From Macrolepiota albuminosa (Eukaryota; Basidiomycota; Agaricomycetes; Agaricales; Agaricaceae): a stretch of DNA of 64,000 nucleotides. Both the position numbers and the translations under genes were made by a program. The notes beneath the pieces were generated by a model. It was not told where the DNA came from and searched no databases. It saw only the letters and a list, made by a program, of their open reading frames with translations. Shown here one piece after another: positions 23,681 to 33,881 of this stretch (positions are counted from its first letter, which is position 1; the number at the start of each line of letters is the position of its first letter). Location: the NCBI GenBank assembly GCA_027475525.1, contig JAMWFC010000132.1, positions 853,074 through 917,073 on the forward strand, given 5' to 3'.

Positions 23681-24460
23681 AGCAATAAGACGATCTCGTA
23701 CTGAATGTTGATAGTTGAGGTTCGGTTGTCAAGAACAAGCAACGTGTCGTTCTCCCAGAGTACCAGCGATCATCTGATCATCTTTTCACAGGGTTTCTAG
23801 ATGTAAATCAAAAAATGACCGGTCTTGTCAGAGCTGAGAAGAAGAAATGCCAATTTGAGGACCATGTGATAGCAAGTTACTCCCAATCGTGTTGAAATTC
23901 CCATTAGGACTTCTATATCACGACAATGCTCACACGACAAGGTAGCATACAGTGGCGAGTATGTCCGCTGACTCGAACGTTTCAGTCCCATCTGTAATGA
24001 TCACCAGCCTCACAACTTTTGTCATTGATCAAGAGCATCATGTACGTAGGCTGCGGGGCTGCGACAAATGTGTAAGGCGATTATATAGGAGCAAGAAAAC
24101 AACGTGGGATGAAAAGTACGTACTTAGATCAGGTGCATGGGGTTAGTTCGGGTTCTGAGTCACACGAGGAAGATGTACGTCGTCTTTGTTTGACTATACG
24201 TGTTTTTTTAGTCCACAACCTGTCGTGTCGGAAGGAATTCTAATGTTATGGTATGGGAAGTTGTCCCAGCGTAGCATTCCGTAGCATTCGAGGAGGGCCT
24301 ACAAGTGAAGCTACTTTGCAGACAAGAGGGGCCATATACAAGACGAAATTTGAACTATAAGATATATAGAGGTTCGAAAATTGGAAGTCATGGAGATCCT
24401 TCTGCATATAGAAGGTGGCCTGAGCATAACCTAATGTAGTGGAATTGGTCTTGAATTTTG
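23681..24460. other. Upstream region of the NLR gene
   Basis: The minus strand just upstream (23760-23690) reads LWENDTLLVLDNRTSTI..., which resembles the end of the C2-like domain that often precedes basidiomycete NLRs. A clear splice connection was not established. Beyond about 23800 nothing is recognised. Confidence 0.35.
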
Positions 24461-24465
24461 GGCTG

Positions 24466-24853
24466 ATGAATAGACCAACCGAGGTCTATGTCTCTATATC
24501 CATGAACTTCGTCCAGGCTTTACGCGCAGCAGATGTTGAAGGCAATCCTGTATAAGGTATTTTATAGCGGTTTTGGTACCCCACTTAAGGAATGGCTGGT
24601 AGCCTTGTCCATTTCTGCGTAGGGGCTGATGAATAAGACCAACCTGCTCAAGAAACGTCGACGAGGGACGGAGGTGATAGATAATGTAATAATAGAAGCC
24701 CCTAGCAGTAATAGCGGACGGAGGTCTAGGTCACTATATCCGTGAAGAGTCACTTCGTCCAGGCTTTACGCGCAGCAGATATTGAAGGCAATCCTGTACA
24801 AGGTATTTTGTAGCGGAATGGCTGGTCTTCTTGTCCATTTCTGCGTAGTGGGT
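24466..24853 (+). repeat. Imperfect two-copy tandem repeat (about 240-bp offset)
   Basis: A block with GAGGTCTA..., TTCGTCCAGGCTTTACGCGC, GAAGGCAATCCTGTA and TTGTCCATTTCTGCGTAG occurs at 24481-24629 and again at 24720-24853. The spacing words GATGAATA(A)GACCAACC are also repeated. The copies have diverged by substitutions and small indels, so it is a genuine old duplication and not one of the 77-bp joins. Confidence 0.75.
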
Positions 24854-27673
24854 CACCGGACAGTCACGCCTTTTGTTCTAATAGATCTCTCAACACGTGA
24901 ACTCGAGTAATAGGGACCCTTTTGTACGGGAGATTTGTTCGTCTACTTCTGCATTTAGACACGACAATTTTTATGATACCAGAAGCTATGTCCCCACCTT
25001 TGTACAGTGGACGGAAGCTCTGCAAAGCGGGGATTGAGCAGCACGTTCTGAGGAAGATATGAGATGGTTTTCCGCGAAAAGGCAACAAATAGCTTGCCGT
25101 AAGAGCCGGTCGACGCTGAATCAAAGTTGCCACGGTAGGAGGATAGCGAAACATGTTGAACGCAGGAACTACTGACCTGATATCAATAAACTGTTTCGTT
25201 CACGTTTACGTTGATGTGACTTGACATTTGAACCACGCTGATATATTGCAGACAACAATGACATCGTAGCAGCGCACATGTGCGCCGGTCCCCGACTCTT
25301 ACATGTTTCTTTTTCTTTTATTACTTTTTATTACTTGTATTTTATTAATTTTATTTATTGTATGTATGTACTCTTCTCTTCGTTCTTTATTTTCTTTATT
25401 ACTTTTATTACTTGTATTTTATTAATTTTATTTATTGTATGTATGTACTCTTCTCTTCGTTCTTTATTTTCTTTATTACTTCATTATTATTATATATAGT
25501 TATACAGTAATTTATGTATAGATATGATAATGATAAATGATATGATATGATACATACATTAAGTGGTACAATATATGTAATATATATTATATTATTATAT
25601 AAATAAATAAATAAATAAATAAAATCTGTTTGAAAAAAACATGTAGCATATTGTAATTGTGAAAATGAAAGTTAACTTATCTACAAAAAGAAAGTAATAC
25701 TACCTATTAATGTGTTATTATCATTTTGTGTTGTAATATATGTGCACTTGTAATAAAATGAGTTTGAAGTAAACTTGAAGAGTAAATAAAGACTTACAAC
25801 AATTTTTGAAGCTGTGTTGAAAATATGGTGTTGAGTTATGTGGCTGGGAATGGCATGCTTGACAATAATATTCTCTACCATCCAGCTATATGAATTGCCC
25901 AAATATATATAAGTAAACACTTTGTCAAGGTATTAATTGTTGTCGCTATAATGTATATGAAAGGCGGCAACTAATTGTTGGTTCATATTGAATTCTTTTA
26001 GAGTGAGGTGTCATGCATGCGAGTCATGATGGATATAAGAGCTGACATAAGAAAAAATCAATTTGTAAAAAAAAAGTGCTAATATAAAATACAATGTGCA
26101 GAAAAACTCACCAAAATACTGGATTTTTGATATTATAACCAGTTAAAATGTCGAAGTACCATCTAATGATGAGGGTAAAACCATTGTCTGCAATTTCTCT
26201 CATTTATTTTCCACAGAAGAAGTAGGTAGATGTTCATGGACACCAACACTATATATCATCAATGTGTGGAAGTTCAGACATGGATGTTGTGTGAAGACAT
26301 TGTTCAACATTTATACACTAAAAAAAAGTAAACATATATGAAGTGATGTTGAGAGAAAATAATGACCACATACAGTTATTTTGTATAAGTGAGTGTTCAC
26401 TAAAGTCATACTTCACAATGTCAACTGAACATCTTGGTTGTTTTAGCAGGTTGGTATATAAGGCTTCATTGCATAGTTGTTTGAGTAATACAATAGTTTT
26501 TCCATGATTGCATTTGCAGAAAATTTTTGTTTCAAGCCACATAGATCTATAGATTGAACAGGCTAAAGTCATACTTACATTGTACTAATTGCCAGAATTG
26601 TACCTATTAAAGCATTTTAGCTCACAATGAATAGTAATAAGTACTAAGTTGAACCACAGTAATAGTGTTTGCCTCTAGTAAATGTCCATTGAGTAAGTAC
26701 ACAACAACATAGACTGATAGTACCAGTTTGTTATAGCAGAAAAAGCAACGAGAATATAGCATTTCTAGAGTTGTGCAGCAACATGTTCTATGAGCCAGCT
26801 AGTGGTAAAATAGTTTGAAATTAAAAATTTTAAGAAAAGACAGGAAAGAAAGAAAGAGACATATGTATTACATATAATAATGATCATTATATACAATACA
26901 ATAATAATGAAAAAATCATTATGTGGATAAACACTTATGTAATTGTTCATGGGGACAAACACTTATATAATGTTTTGAGAACAAAAACAGTCAAAAGGAT
27001 CAAAAAGACAACCATATATCATGATGCACTGTGGAGAAGTCAAACCTGCCGGTTGTGCACAATATAGAATATCAATTTATAAATATTTTCTACTAAACTA
27101 TAGCAGGAACTTACTACAAGGGTATGATATACATAGAGATTGGTCAAAAGACAACATCACACATCATTAGGTCAGAATATCATTTCAAACTTTATATTTG
27201 TGATCTAACCATTTCATATCATTGCATCACAATCTCATAATCATATTGTCTTTCATCATTATCTATACTCAAGACTCCCAGACAACACTAAGATTTTTGT
27301 TGACTTTATTCTCAGCAGCTATGATTGTACATATGTGAGCACAAGGCATGTATCAGCTGTGCTGTTTTTATTAGTGACAAATATGATGATATCCCAGAGT
27401 TCAAGAGGTATTGCCCATTTTATTCTGTGAGTATTCTAGCCATCTTCAGATTAACGTTTAACATTCACCCTTCACTAGTCCCGAGTTTAAGTACACAGTG
27501 GCTTGTGCTGCTGTTTGTGACCTCACTATTGGCTGACAGACTTGTATGTATGTTTCCAGGCACTTCTTCAGCTCTAGCTGTAGGTGCCTCTGTTTTTGTC
27601 TTTATTTCTGGTACAATGAGCAAGATAGATGCTGAGAAGAAGACTTGAAAGAGGTGGAGAAAGCACATAGAGA
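24854..27673. other. AT-rich intergenic stretch
   Basis: No gene is recognised. It contains a T-rich low-complexity tract with a 77-bp duplication (25330-25483), an (AAAT)n run near 25600-25622, and short frames without family resemblance. The last 350 bases before the inverted repeat contain splice-like signals but no convincing product. Confidence 0.5.
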
Positions 27674-28372
27674 CATCACAACGGTATGTGTCATACGTTG
27701 TACGGGAGCCTGCTTTGTGCCATACCATACGTGTCCAGCGGAGTCCGCTACACTGGAGCGGAGCAGTCCCCACAGTGCCATAGAATACAGAGCTGTGGAC
27801 ATGTCACAATGTGCTGTATGACACGGTCCAGTGGATCAATAAAAGGCGGGCACACACATGCGCACGCAGGCCTGGCGGATGCCAGCGGACACTAGCGGAC
27901 GTCAATGTGCATCAGCGGCCGCCGGCGGGCATCAGCACATGAGTGAAAACCTCCTCCATTGGCGGACTTCATGGCATGAATAAACCCTCCTCGAGGTTCC
28001 GGCGGGCATCAGCACATGAGTGAAAACCTCCTCCATTGGCGGACTTCATGGCATGAATAAACCCTCCTCGAGGTTCTCCACTTCCCTCCCCTCTCCATTC
28101 CTCCCCGCAATAACTCGAGGCTGTGCATCTCCCCTTCCATCCTTTTCCCACCCCTGACGCCAGCATATGTTCATGAAAGGGCCCTGAAAATCTACGCAGG
28201 CCTATGCAAGCCACCAGTGGACATCCACGCAGATGTACGTTGACGGACTCAAACCTACACGGGCCCTCCCAGGCCTGTGCAGGACACCAGTGGACATCCA
28301 CAGAGGCCTACACAGGTCCACGGAGTCTGGTTGGACCAAGGAAAAAAGTAACTTCGTCTTGCCCGCCGTATG

Positions 28373-28450
28373 CCTGTGGGGGGGAATCGAACCCCCAGCC
28401 TTGGGAAAGCCTCCAGCAACGGAACACACATTTAACCGTTGCACCACAGG
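28373..28450 (-). other. tRNA-like module in left inverted repeat
   Basis: A 78-base unit folds with a perfect 7-bp acceptor-like stem (CCTGTGG/CCACAGG), a 7-bp hairpin GCAACGG/CCGTTGC, and a TΨC-like arm with an exact B-box GGTTCGATTCC. A normal D arm and anticodon arm are missing, so it is not read as a working tRNA. Confidence 0.6.
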
Positions 28451-29239
28451 TCCGTTACTAACAGATAGATTCAAAGGTCGGATAACACAATGAACGGACG
28501 CCCACCTACGTTTCCGCAGGTTCCCGTATGGATTTTTTGAGGTGGAAGGGGGGTGGCATACCTCCCAAAAGAGTTTTCGTGGCCTGAAAGGGGCATTGGC
28601 ATCAGCAGCCATCAGCTGGCCATCAGCTGGCATCATACCTCCCAAAAGAGTTTTCGTGGCCTGAAAGGGGCATTGGCATCAGCAGCCATCAGCTGGCCAT
28701 CAGCTGGCATCCGTCAGAGTTTGTCAGCAGCCGTCGTGACCCGCTGGCATCTGTTGTGCATCCGTCGGCATCTGCCGGATATCTGCTGGTATCCGTCAGA
28801 ATCCACGGGAATTCGTCGGCAACCTCCAGCATCGTCCAGCATCGTCCAGCATCAGGGCAGGAGAGAAGGAAACAGGGTGTGTGGGTGTCCGCCGCATGGG
28901 GTGGCGTCTTGGAGAGCGTGGGGGGTGGCAGAAGAGAGATGAGGGTGGGGAGAAAGAGGGGGAAGGGGGAAGGGGAGGAGCGTGGGTATCCGCTGGTACC
29001 CCAGCGGACGTAGCAGATGTCGGATGTCAGGTCAGGGGGGAGGAGGGAAGCGGGGTGCATGTGGTGGATGGGGGTGGCGTGTGAGGTAGTGTGGGGAGTG
29101 GAGAGGATGGCACTGGGGAGAAAGAGGGGGAAGGGTGGAAGAGGGTGCGTGAGTGTCTGCTGTCCGCTGGCATGCCAGCGGACGGTAGCGGACGGTAGCT
29201 GACATCGGCATGTGAGCCAGCTGACATCAGCGGTGCAAC

Positions 29240-29320
29240 CAGTCCCAGTGGTTCAGTGGAATATTCATTTATTGATATTCAATATTGTGTACAGCGGTGG
29301 GTTCTACTCCCCCTACTCCA
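29240..29320 (+). other. tRNA-like module at the inner edge of the left inverted repeat
   Basis: A-box-like TGGTTCAGTGG and B-box-like GGGTTCTACTCC are separated by an AT-rich insert that can pair with itself (GAATATTCATTTATTGATATTC). The mirror copy is at about 39936-40012 on the minus strand. Confidence 0.5.
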
Positions 29321-29714
29321 CCTTAATGGGGTCTAATGGTGACAATGGAATATTGAGAGGCGGGTTGGACTCCTGCTAGTGACAAATATTTTAATAGGGC
29401 CTGTAAGCCCTAATAAAATATCCGTTCATCACTTGCTAGCATCATCAAGTTGATCCGTTAAAAACGCTAGAAATTACTGAAGCGGGTATGGGTTGGACGA
29501 AGTTGTGCATAGTCACCATCATCAAGTTGATCCGTTAAAAACGCTAGAAATTACTGAAGCGGGTATGGGTTGGACGAAGTTGTGCATAGTCACGAGATCT
29601 GGAATGACCACATGCACAAAGACGACCAACCCATGCCACTGCAGAAATCTCTGGAGTTTTAAACGGATCACATTAATGATGCTAGCGGACATCAGCAGCC
29701 TGCTGCTCTAATAT

Positions 29715-29793
29715 GCACTAGCAGGAGTCGAACCCACCTCTTGTGCACAATATCAAATATCAATTTATCAATATTCCATTGTACCACAGGCGC
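29715..29793 (-). other. tRNA-like module (left cluster)
   Basis: On the minus strand GCGCCTGTGGTACAATGG is followed by an AT-rich hairpin-prone insert, then GGTTCGACTCC and a CTAGTGC end. It matches the Pol III A/B-box layout and spacing. Confidence 0.55.
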
Positions 29794-29992
29794 TTACTTA
29801 GAAGGGGGTCAAACCTGCCTGTCAGTGGCCTATGGTAGTTGATCTGACCCACTCAATTTTCAGTATTGTGTGGAGTGGCAGGTTCGACTCCCCTAGTCCA
29901 GACTTCCCTAGTCCACCATAATGACGTATAATGGTGTCTTTTTATACTGCTGCATTTTTGCACTAGATGTAAACTGTACTAATTTTTGGTAA

Positions 29993-30071
29993 GGATCTGT
30001 GGTCGAATGGAATATTGATACATTGATATTTCATATTGTGCACAAGAGCCGGGTTCGAATCCCACTAGTGC
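29993..30071 (+). other. tRNA-like module (left cluster)
   Basis: A-box TGGTCGAATGG and exact B-box GGTTCGAATCC are about 46 bases apart, ending CACTAGTGC. Further truncated units follow: one near 29870-29910 (GGTTCGACTCC), one near 30140-30165 (GGGTTCGAGTCCC), and a 5' half near 30350-30400. Confidence 0.6.
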
Positions 30072-30629
30072 ACATCATTAGACATGACATAACTTTGTTT
30101 TACTAATTGTTATTTACGTCTATATTCTTTCTACTGCCCAATTCGAGGGTTCGAGTCCCCCTTGTGTAATCGTTGAAGAGTGTGTTGTTTTTTGCGTTCA
30201 TGAGAGTGGCATAACGGAACAAAACAATGGGACGGTTAATCTTAGTGGACCTGAGTCCTGTCCAAACTAATTGAAATGTCTGTAGTAAAGTGCTGTAGCC
30301 TAGTACACAATACTAGAGTGATATTTATGTATAATCCACAGAATGTCCTGTGGTCTAGCAGAATATTGTCAGTTTATGTTCCTTCTAGTGCACAACTGGA
30401 GGTAACGGATCAAACAGATTTATAATGGATTTGTCAGCAATATTGTCAGTTTATGTTCCTTCTAGTGCACAACTGGAGGTAACGGATCAAACAGATTTAT
30501 AATGGATTTGTCAGCGGCACAATGGGACGGTTAATCTTGACAAAAAATATCAGCGGCACAACGGGACGGTTAATCTTGACGAAAAATAACCAACGGAAAA
30601 GCCAAGAATTATAGTAACTAAGGATTAAA
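30072..30629. other. Broken tRNA-like units and a short tandem repeat
   Basis: It contains partial tRNA-like units (a B-box half near 30150; a 5' half GTCCTGTGGTCTAGCAGAATATTG near 30350), a 77-bp duplication (30363-30516), and a short tandem repeat GGGACGGTTAATCTTGAC at about 30529 and 30565. No gene is seen. Confidence 0.5.
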
Positions 30630-32210
30630 TTACTCGTCTGATGTGTATTCCTCCTCTTCATTAGATTCATGTAATGTGTCTGAATAGAACAAATCCTCAT
30701 CAAGCAGGTAGTCTGCTGTCAAAAATGCAAAGTCGTCCGGTGTATATGGCCCTTGAGGTCTGGGAAGTGTGATGTCTTCATACTTTGCTATCAGGCCTGA
30801 CAATGAAGATGGTGAGGGTGACTCTGACATATCAACAGACACATCATCAGTACGACCAGCTTGATTGAAAGGGCCAATGGGCCTACATTGACCATGTTTT
30901 GCTCTAGCGCGAAATTCTTGTTCTGTTGAAATAAATTAACTATGATTACCAGTGCCAAATTATACTCACGTTGTTGATACAATTCGTTAATTCTTCTCTG
31001 ATCCTCACGTCGAGTCATACGTGACTCATATTCCTCCCACTCCCGGACATTGTTACCAGTAGGTAGGGTTGGAGAAGGAGATTGTTGGAAGGGAGAAGAC
31101 GGGATTTGAAGAGCCGTTACATCAAAAAGTGGTGGAAGATTTTCTTTGTCATTGGCTGCCATGCCTCCATCCGTCTCTTCTGCCGTCACAAGAAATAGCG
31201 GCGGAAGGTTTTCTTTGTCCTCGGTCGCCATACATCCGCCGCTCTGGACTTCCATTTGTCTGCCATCACCGGCCACCACGGTCTCCATCGCTGTTAGTCC
31301 TTCTGCTCCTTCACCAACAACAAATAGAGGTGGCAAAGAATCGTTGTCCATCTCCTCTTCTGCAGAAATGAACAAAGGGGGCAAAGAATCCTCTTCCATC
31401 TCCTCTTGTGCAGGAATGAACAAAGGCAGCAAAGATTTGTCTTCCATCTCCTCTTCCGCAGGAATGAACAAAGGCGGCAAAGATTTGTCTTCTGTCTTCT
31501 CTTCCGCAGGAATGAACAAAGGAGGGATACCCTCTAAGTCAGGGTCACTAATGGATGGATTAGAGATATCCACCTGGTCGTCGTCAGTTTCCCCCAGCTC
31601 CCTGAATGTCCCACGGACATGAGCTGCTGGGGCGGAAGGAAGTTGGGATGCCAGTTGAACCACAACGCGAGAGTTTTCCATTGTAGGGCCATACACTAGT
31701 CCAGGTTTACTCTGACTGTAGAGGTGGTGGAATGGATGTTGTGCATTTGAAGATTTGATATGTGTCAAGGATGGCCATTGGGGAGAGTCGACATCAGGGA
31801 GAGTGGTAGGATGCGCCATGGAGAGGCAGTCTTGAGGATCAGGCTGCTCACCATCAATACTGTTGGTATGGAACTTGATGCCTGTCAATTGGCCCGTCCG
31901 AGCAGGATCCATGGACCTGGCAACGGAACTGACAACGGAAGCAGCAACGGACTTGCTGCCAGCAAACAGGCAGATCATATTGTTGGCTGTTGGCACATGT
32001 TCTGTCCTATCCAGCAACCGCCATTTGTCTAGGGCTAGAAGTGTCTGCTGGTGGCCCCTGATGGATCCGCTACCTGCAAACACATGGAGCAAATCGTCTG
32101 GTGCTGGGACGGACACCAATCCATCGGATGGCAATGTCATGATCCGCTACCTGCAAACACATGGAGCAAATCGTCTGGTGCTGGGACGGACACCAATCCA
32201 TCGGATGGCA
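30630..32210 (-). pseudogene. Acidic protein with LPPLFIP repeats
   Basis: A minus-strand frame contains seven spaced units of the form LPPLFIPAEEEMEDKS, about 16 residues apart (roughly 31530-31110), in a strongly acidic context. A charged segment follows (REWEEYESRMTRREDQRRINELYQQ). A 47-bp intron (30969-30923, GTGAGT...TTCAACAG) joins to a last exon reading EFRARAKHGQCRPIGPFNQ... and ending in an acidic tail (EEEEYTSDE, stop at 30630). Bulky residues spaced in acid repeats look like short transactivation or docking motifs, but that is a guess. It may be the C-terminal part of the CxC2 gene upstream or a separate gene; 77-bp duplications at 32141 and 32391 obscure the link. A relative lies at 47448-48458. 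Confidence 0.55.
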
Positions 32211-32306
32211 ATGTCATGGGTGGCCAGCGGTTGCATGCCAAGAAGCTTTCAAGAGAGTGGAAGCCTTGCTGATGTACAAGAAGGCAATGCTCCAGCATTT
32301 CATTGC

Positions 32307-33645
32307 TTAAGACCTGAACATCCTCTCGGCCAATGTGGTTCCACCAATCACAGCCATACAGATTTCTAATAAGACCTTGACGGCCATCAACTGAACATCC
32401 TCTCGGCCAATGTGGTTCCACCAATCACAGCCATACAGATTTCTAATAAGACCTTGACGGCCATCAAAATATGTTTGTGTCTGATCAAATGTACTGGGGA
32501 CCAGCTGCGAGCGGATGGTATCCTCCACCAAGACATCCATCCCAGAACACTCACATGAAATGACAGTGATGTAGTGTACTCCAGTTGTGTGAACAATCCG
32601 TTGTATTGGATTCCCAAAGCAATCATATCTGTCCATACGGAACCCGTTCGTGGCTGGCCGATCTTCTGGAATATCTTCTATTGGCACATTATTCTCTGGG
32701 TCCTCTTGCTCTTCCTCTTCCATGATTTGATCAAGGCTGGCATCCTGAAGTCTGCTCAGGAAATCTGAAGTCATGGATGGATGCGCTGCTGGATGTCCCA
32801 GATTGCTATCCGCTGATGGAAGTTCAACATCCAGTTGATATTCGAGTCTTAGAAACTCTTGCTCCTAAATGTTCTTTTTCTGCTCGTGGTCCTCAAGAGC
32901 CCTGACCCTGACCTTCCCTTGATGACAGTTTGCATGCAATGAATTGTGTTGGATATAGAAATACCCTCCAGTATCCGACATATTCATTGGTTGGCTTGAT
33001 GACAGTTTGCATGCAATGAATTGTGTTGGATATAGAAATACCCTCCAGTATCCGACATATTCATTGGTTGGAAATACCTACCATTTCATACTTCAGGTCG
33101 GTGAAATGGGTTGGAGTCGTGCGTGCAGCGGAAACATCCACGACAGAATATTCTTGACCCAACACAATCACGGCATCACCATTGTGCGAGGTAATGGTCA
33201 GGACAAGCAAGGCAATCAGTAACGTCATCCATTGATTCACGACCAAGCAATCCATTGAGCAACTGTGGAACATGGTTGATGAAGTCGTTAAGATAATCTG
33301 CCTGTGTCTATGTATGAACTTGAATAATTCGCTCTCAATAATAGCATACATTCAAATCACCTTTACATGCCTTATGGATATGGGCATTGTATCATCTACA
33401 TCATCTACCGTTGGATTATTGTCCAAGTGTGCAAAGTTATCATCATCTGCAAATGCTGCAGGTGGTGCACCAATTACAATGGGAGCAGGACCCAGTGGTA
33501 GCCGTTGTGTTATGAGGACTGGCAACCCTCGTGTGTTCTGAGTGAGTCGTGTCCTTTCCTCAGCAAACGGGATGAGGTCTCTTTGTCTGATGACTGTTGT
33601 TTTTGGTCGCTTGCGTTTCTTTAGAGAGTTCAGGTTCATGATCAA
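32307..33645 (-). pseudogene. CxC2-type (KDZ-transposase-associated) protein, truncated
   Basis: Exon 1 (33645-33361) begins MIMNLNSLKKRKRPKTTVIRQ and has LTQNTRGLPVL, typical of the starts of KDZ-linked proteins. A ~60-bp intron (33360-33302) leads to ADYLNDFINHVPQLLNGLLG and a Cys/His cluster: CLACPD...W-stop-CRDC...FCRGCFRC...H....PFHR. Downstream HTTGVHYITVISCECSG and the fall to SQLVPSTFDQTQTYF match the next part of a CxC2 module. The KDZ catalytic core that should follow is not found. The stop at 33178-33176 is TGA in place of an arginine codon in W-R-C, and a second TGA falls at the expected HR-E-V-W. 77-bp duplications at 32998 and 32391 also break it. Confidence 0.6.
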
Positions 33646-33881
33646 AATATCTATGGCCAGGACCTAGCCATTGTACGGGATATCTAATGAGACCGCTCAT
33701 TGATATTGGCAATATGCCCCAATTTGGACAGGCTGGATACCAGCGGACAGCAGACCCTATCCGTCGAAGACAAACAGAATCCGTTTGTCATCAACGGACA
33801 CTGAACGGAAAATCTATATTTTATCATGTGATCCTTCGGTTGAGAACTGTGTGGTTGCAGAAAATTATATTGTCTACAAAC
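33646..33881. promoter_or_regulatory. Divergent intergenic region of the TIR element
   Basis: The 236 bases separate the divergent starts at 33645 (minus) and 33882 (plus), so both promoters should lie here. TGTATA-like and TATATTGTC stretches are present but no clear core element is assigned. The second element copy keeps the corresponding segment (48842-49100). Confidence 0.4.

Larger units (their letters stand above)
27674..29342 (+). repeat. Left terminal inverted repeat
   Basis: It starts CATCACAACGGTATGTGTCATACG and is matched in reverse complement at the right end of the element to its last bases near 29342. After removing two 77-bp duplications (28000, 28634) it is about 1.5 kb. It is full of short motifs built on TCCGCTGG/CCAGCGGA, including a 22-bp perfect palindrome at 29162-29183 centred on GCATGC and an inverted pair around TACC at 28989-29008. 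Such clustered subterminal motifs are typical of transposase binding sites. Confidence 0.85.

Noticed and set aside
25278..25499. Frame rich in Phe/Leu/Ile/Tyr resembling a membrane peptide.
   Set aside because: It is a low-complexity T-rich tract doubled by a 77-bp join.
27325..27648. Frame of 107 codons just left of the inverted repeat as a gene.
   Set aside because: Cys/Leu/Val/Phe-rich text without motif; splice-like signals inside suggest remnants at most. Not supported.
28373..28450. Functional tRNA gene in the inverted repeat.
   Set aside because: The acceptor stem and B-box are good, but there is no normal D arm or anticodon stem-loop, and the central hairpin is not tRNA-like.
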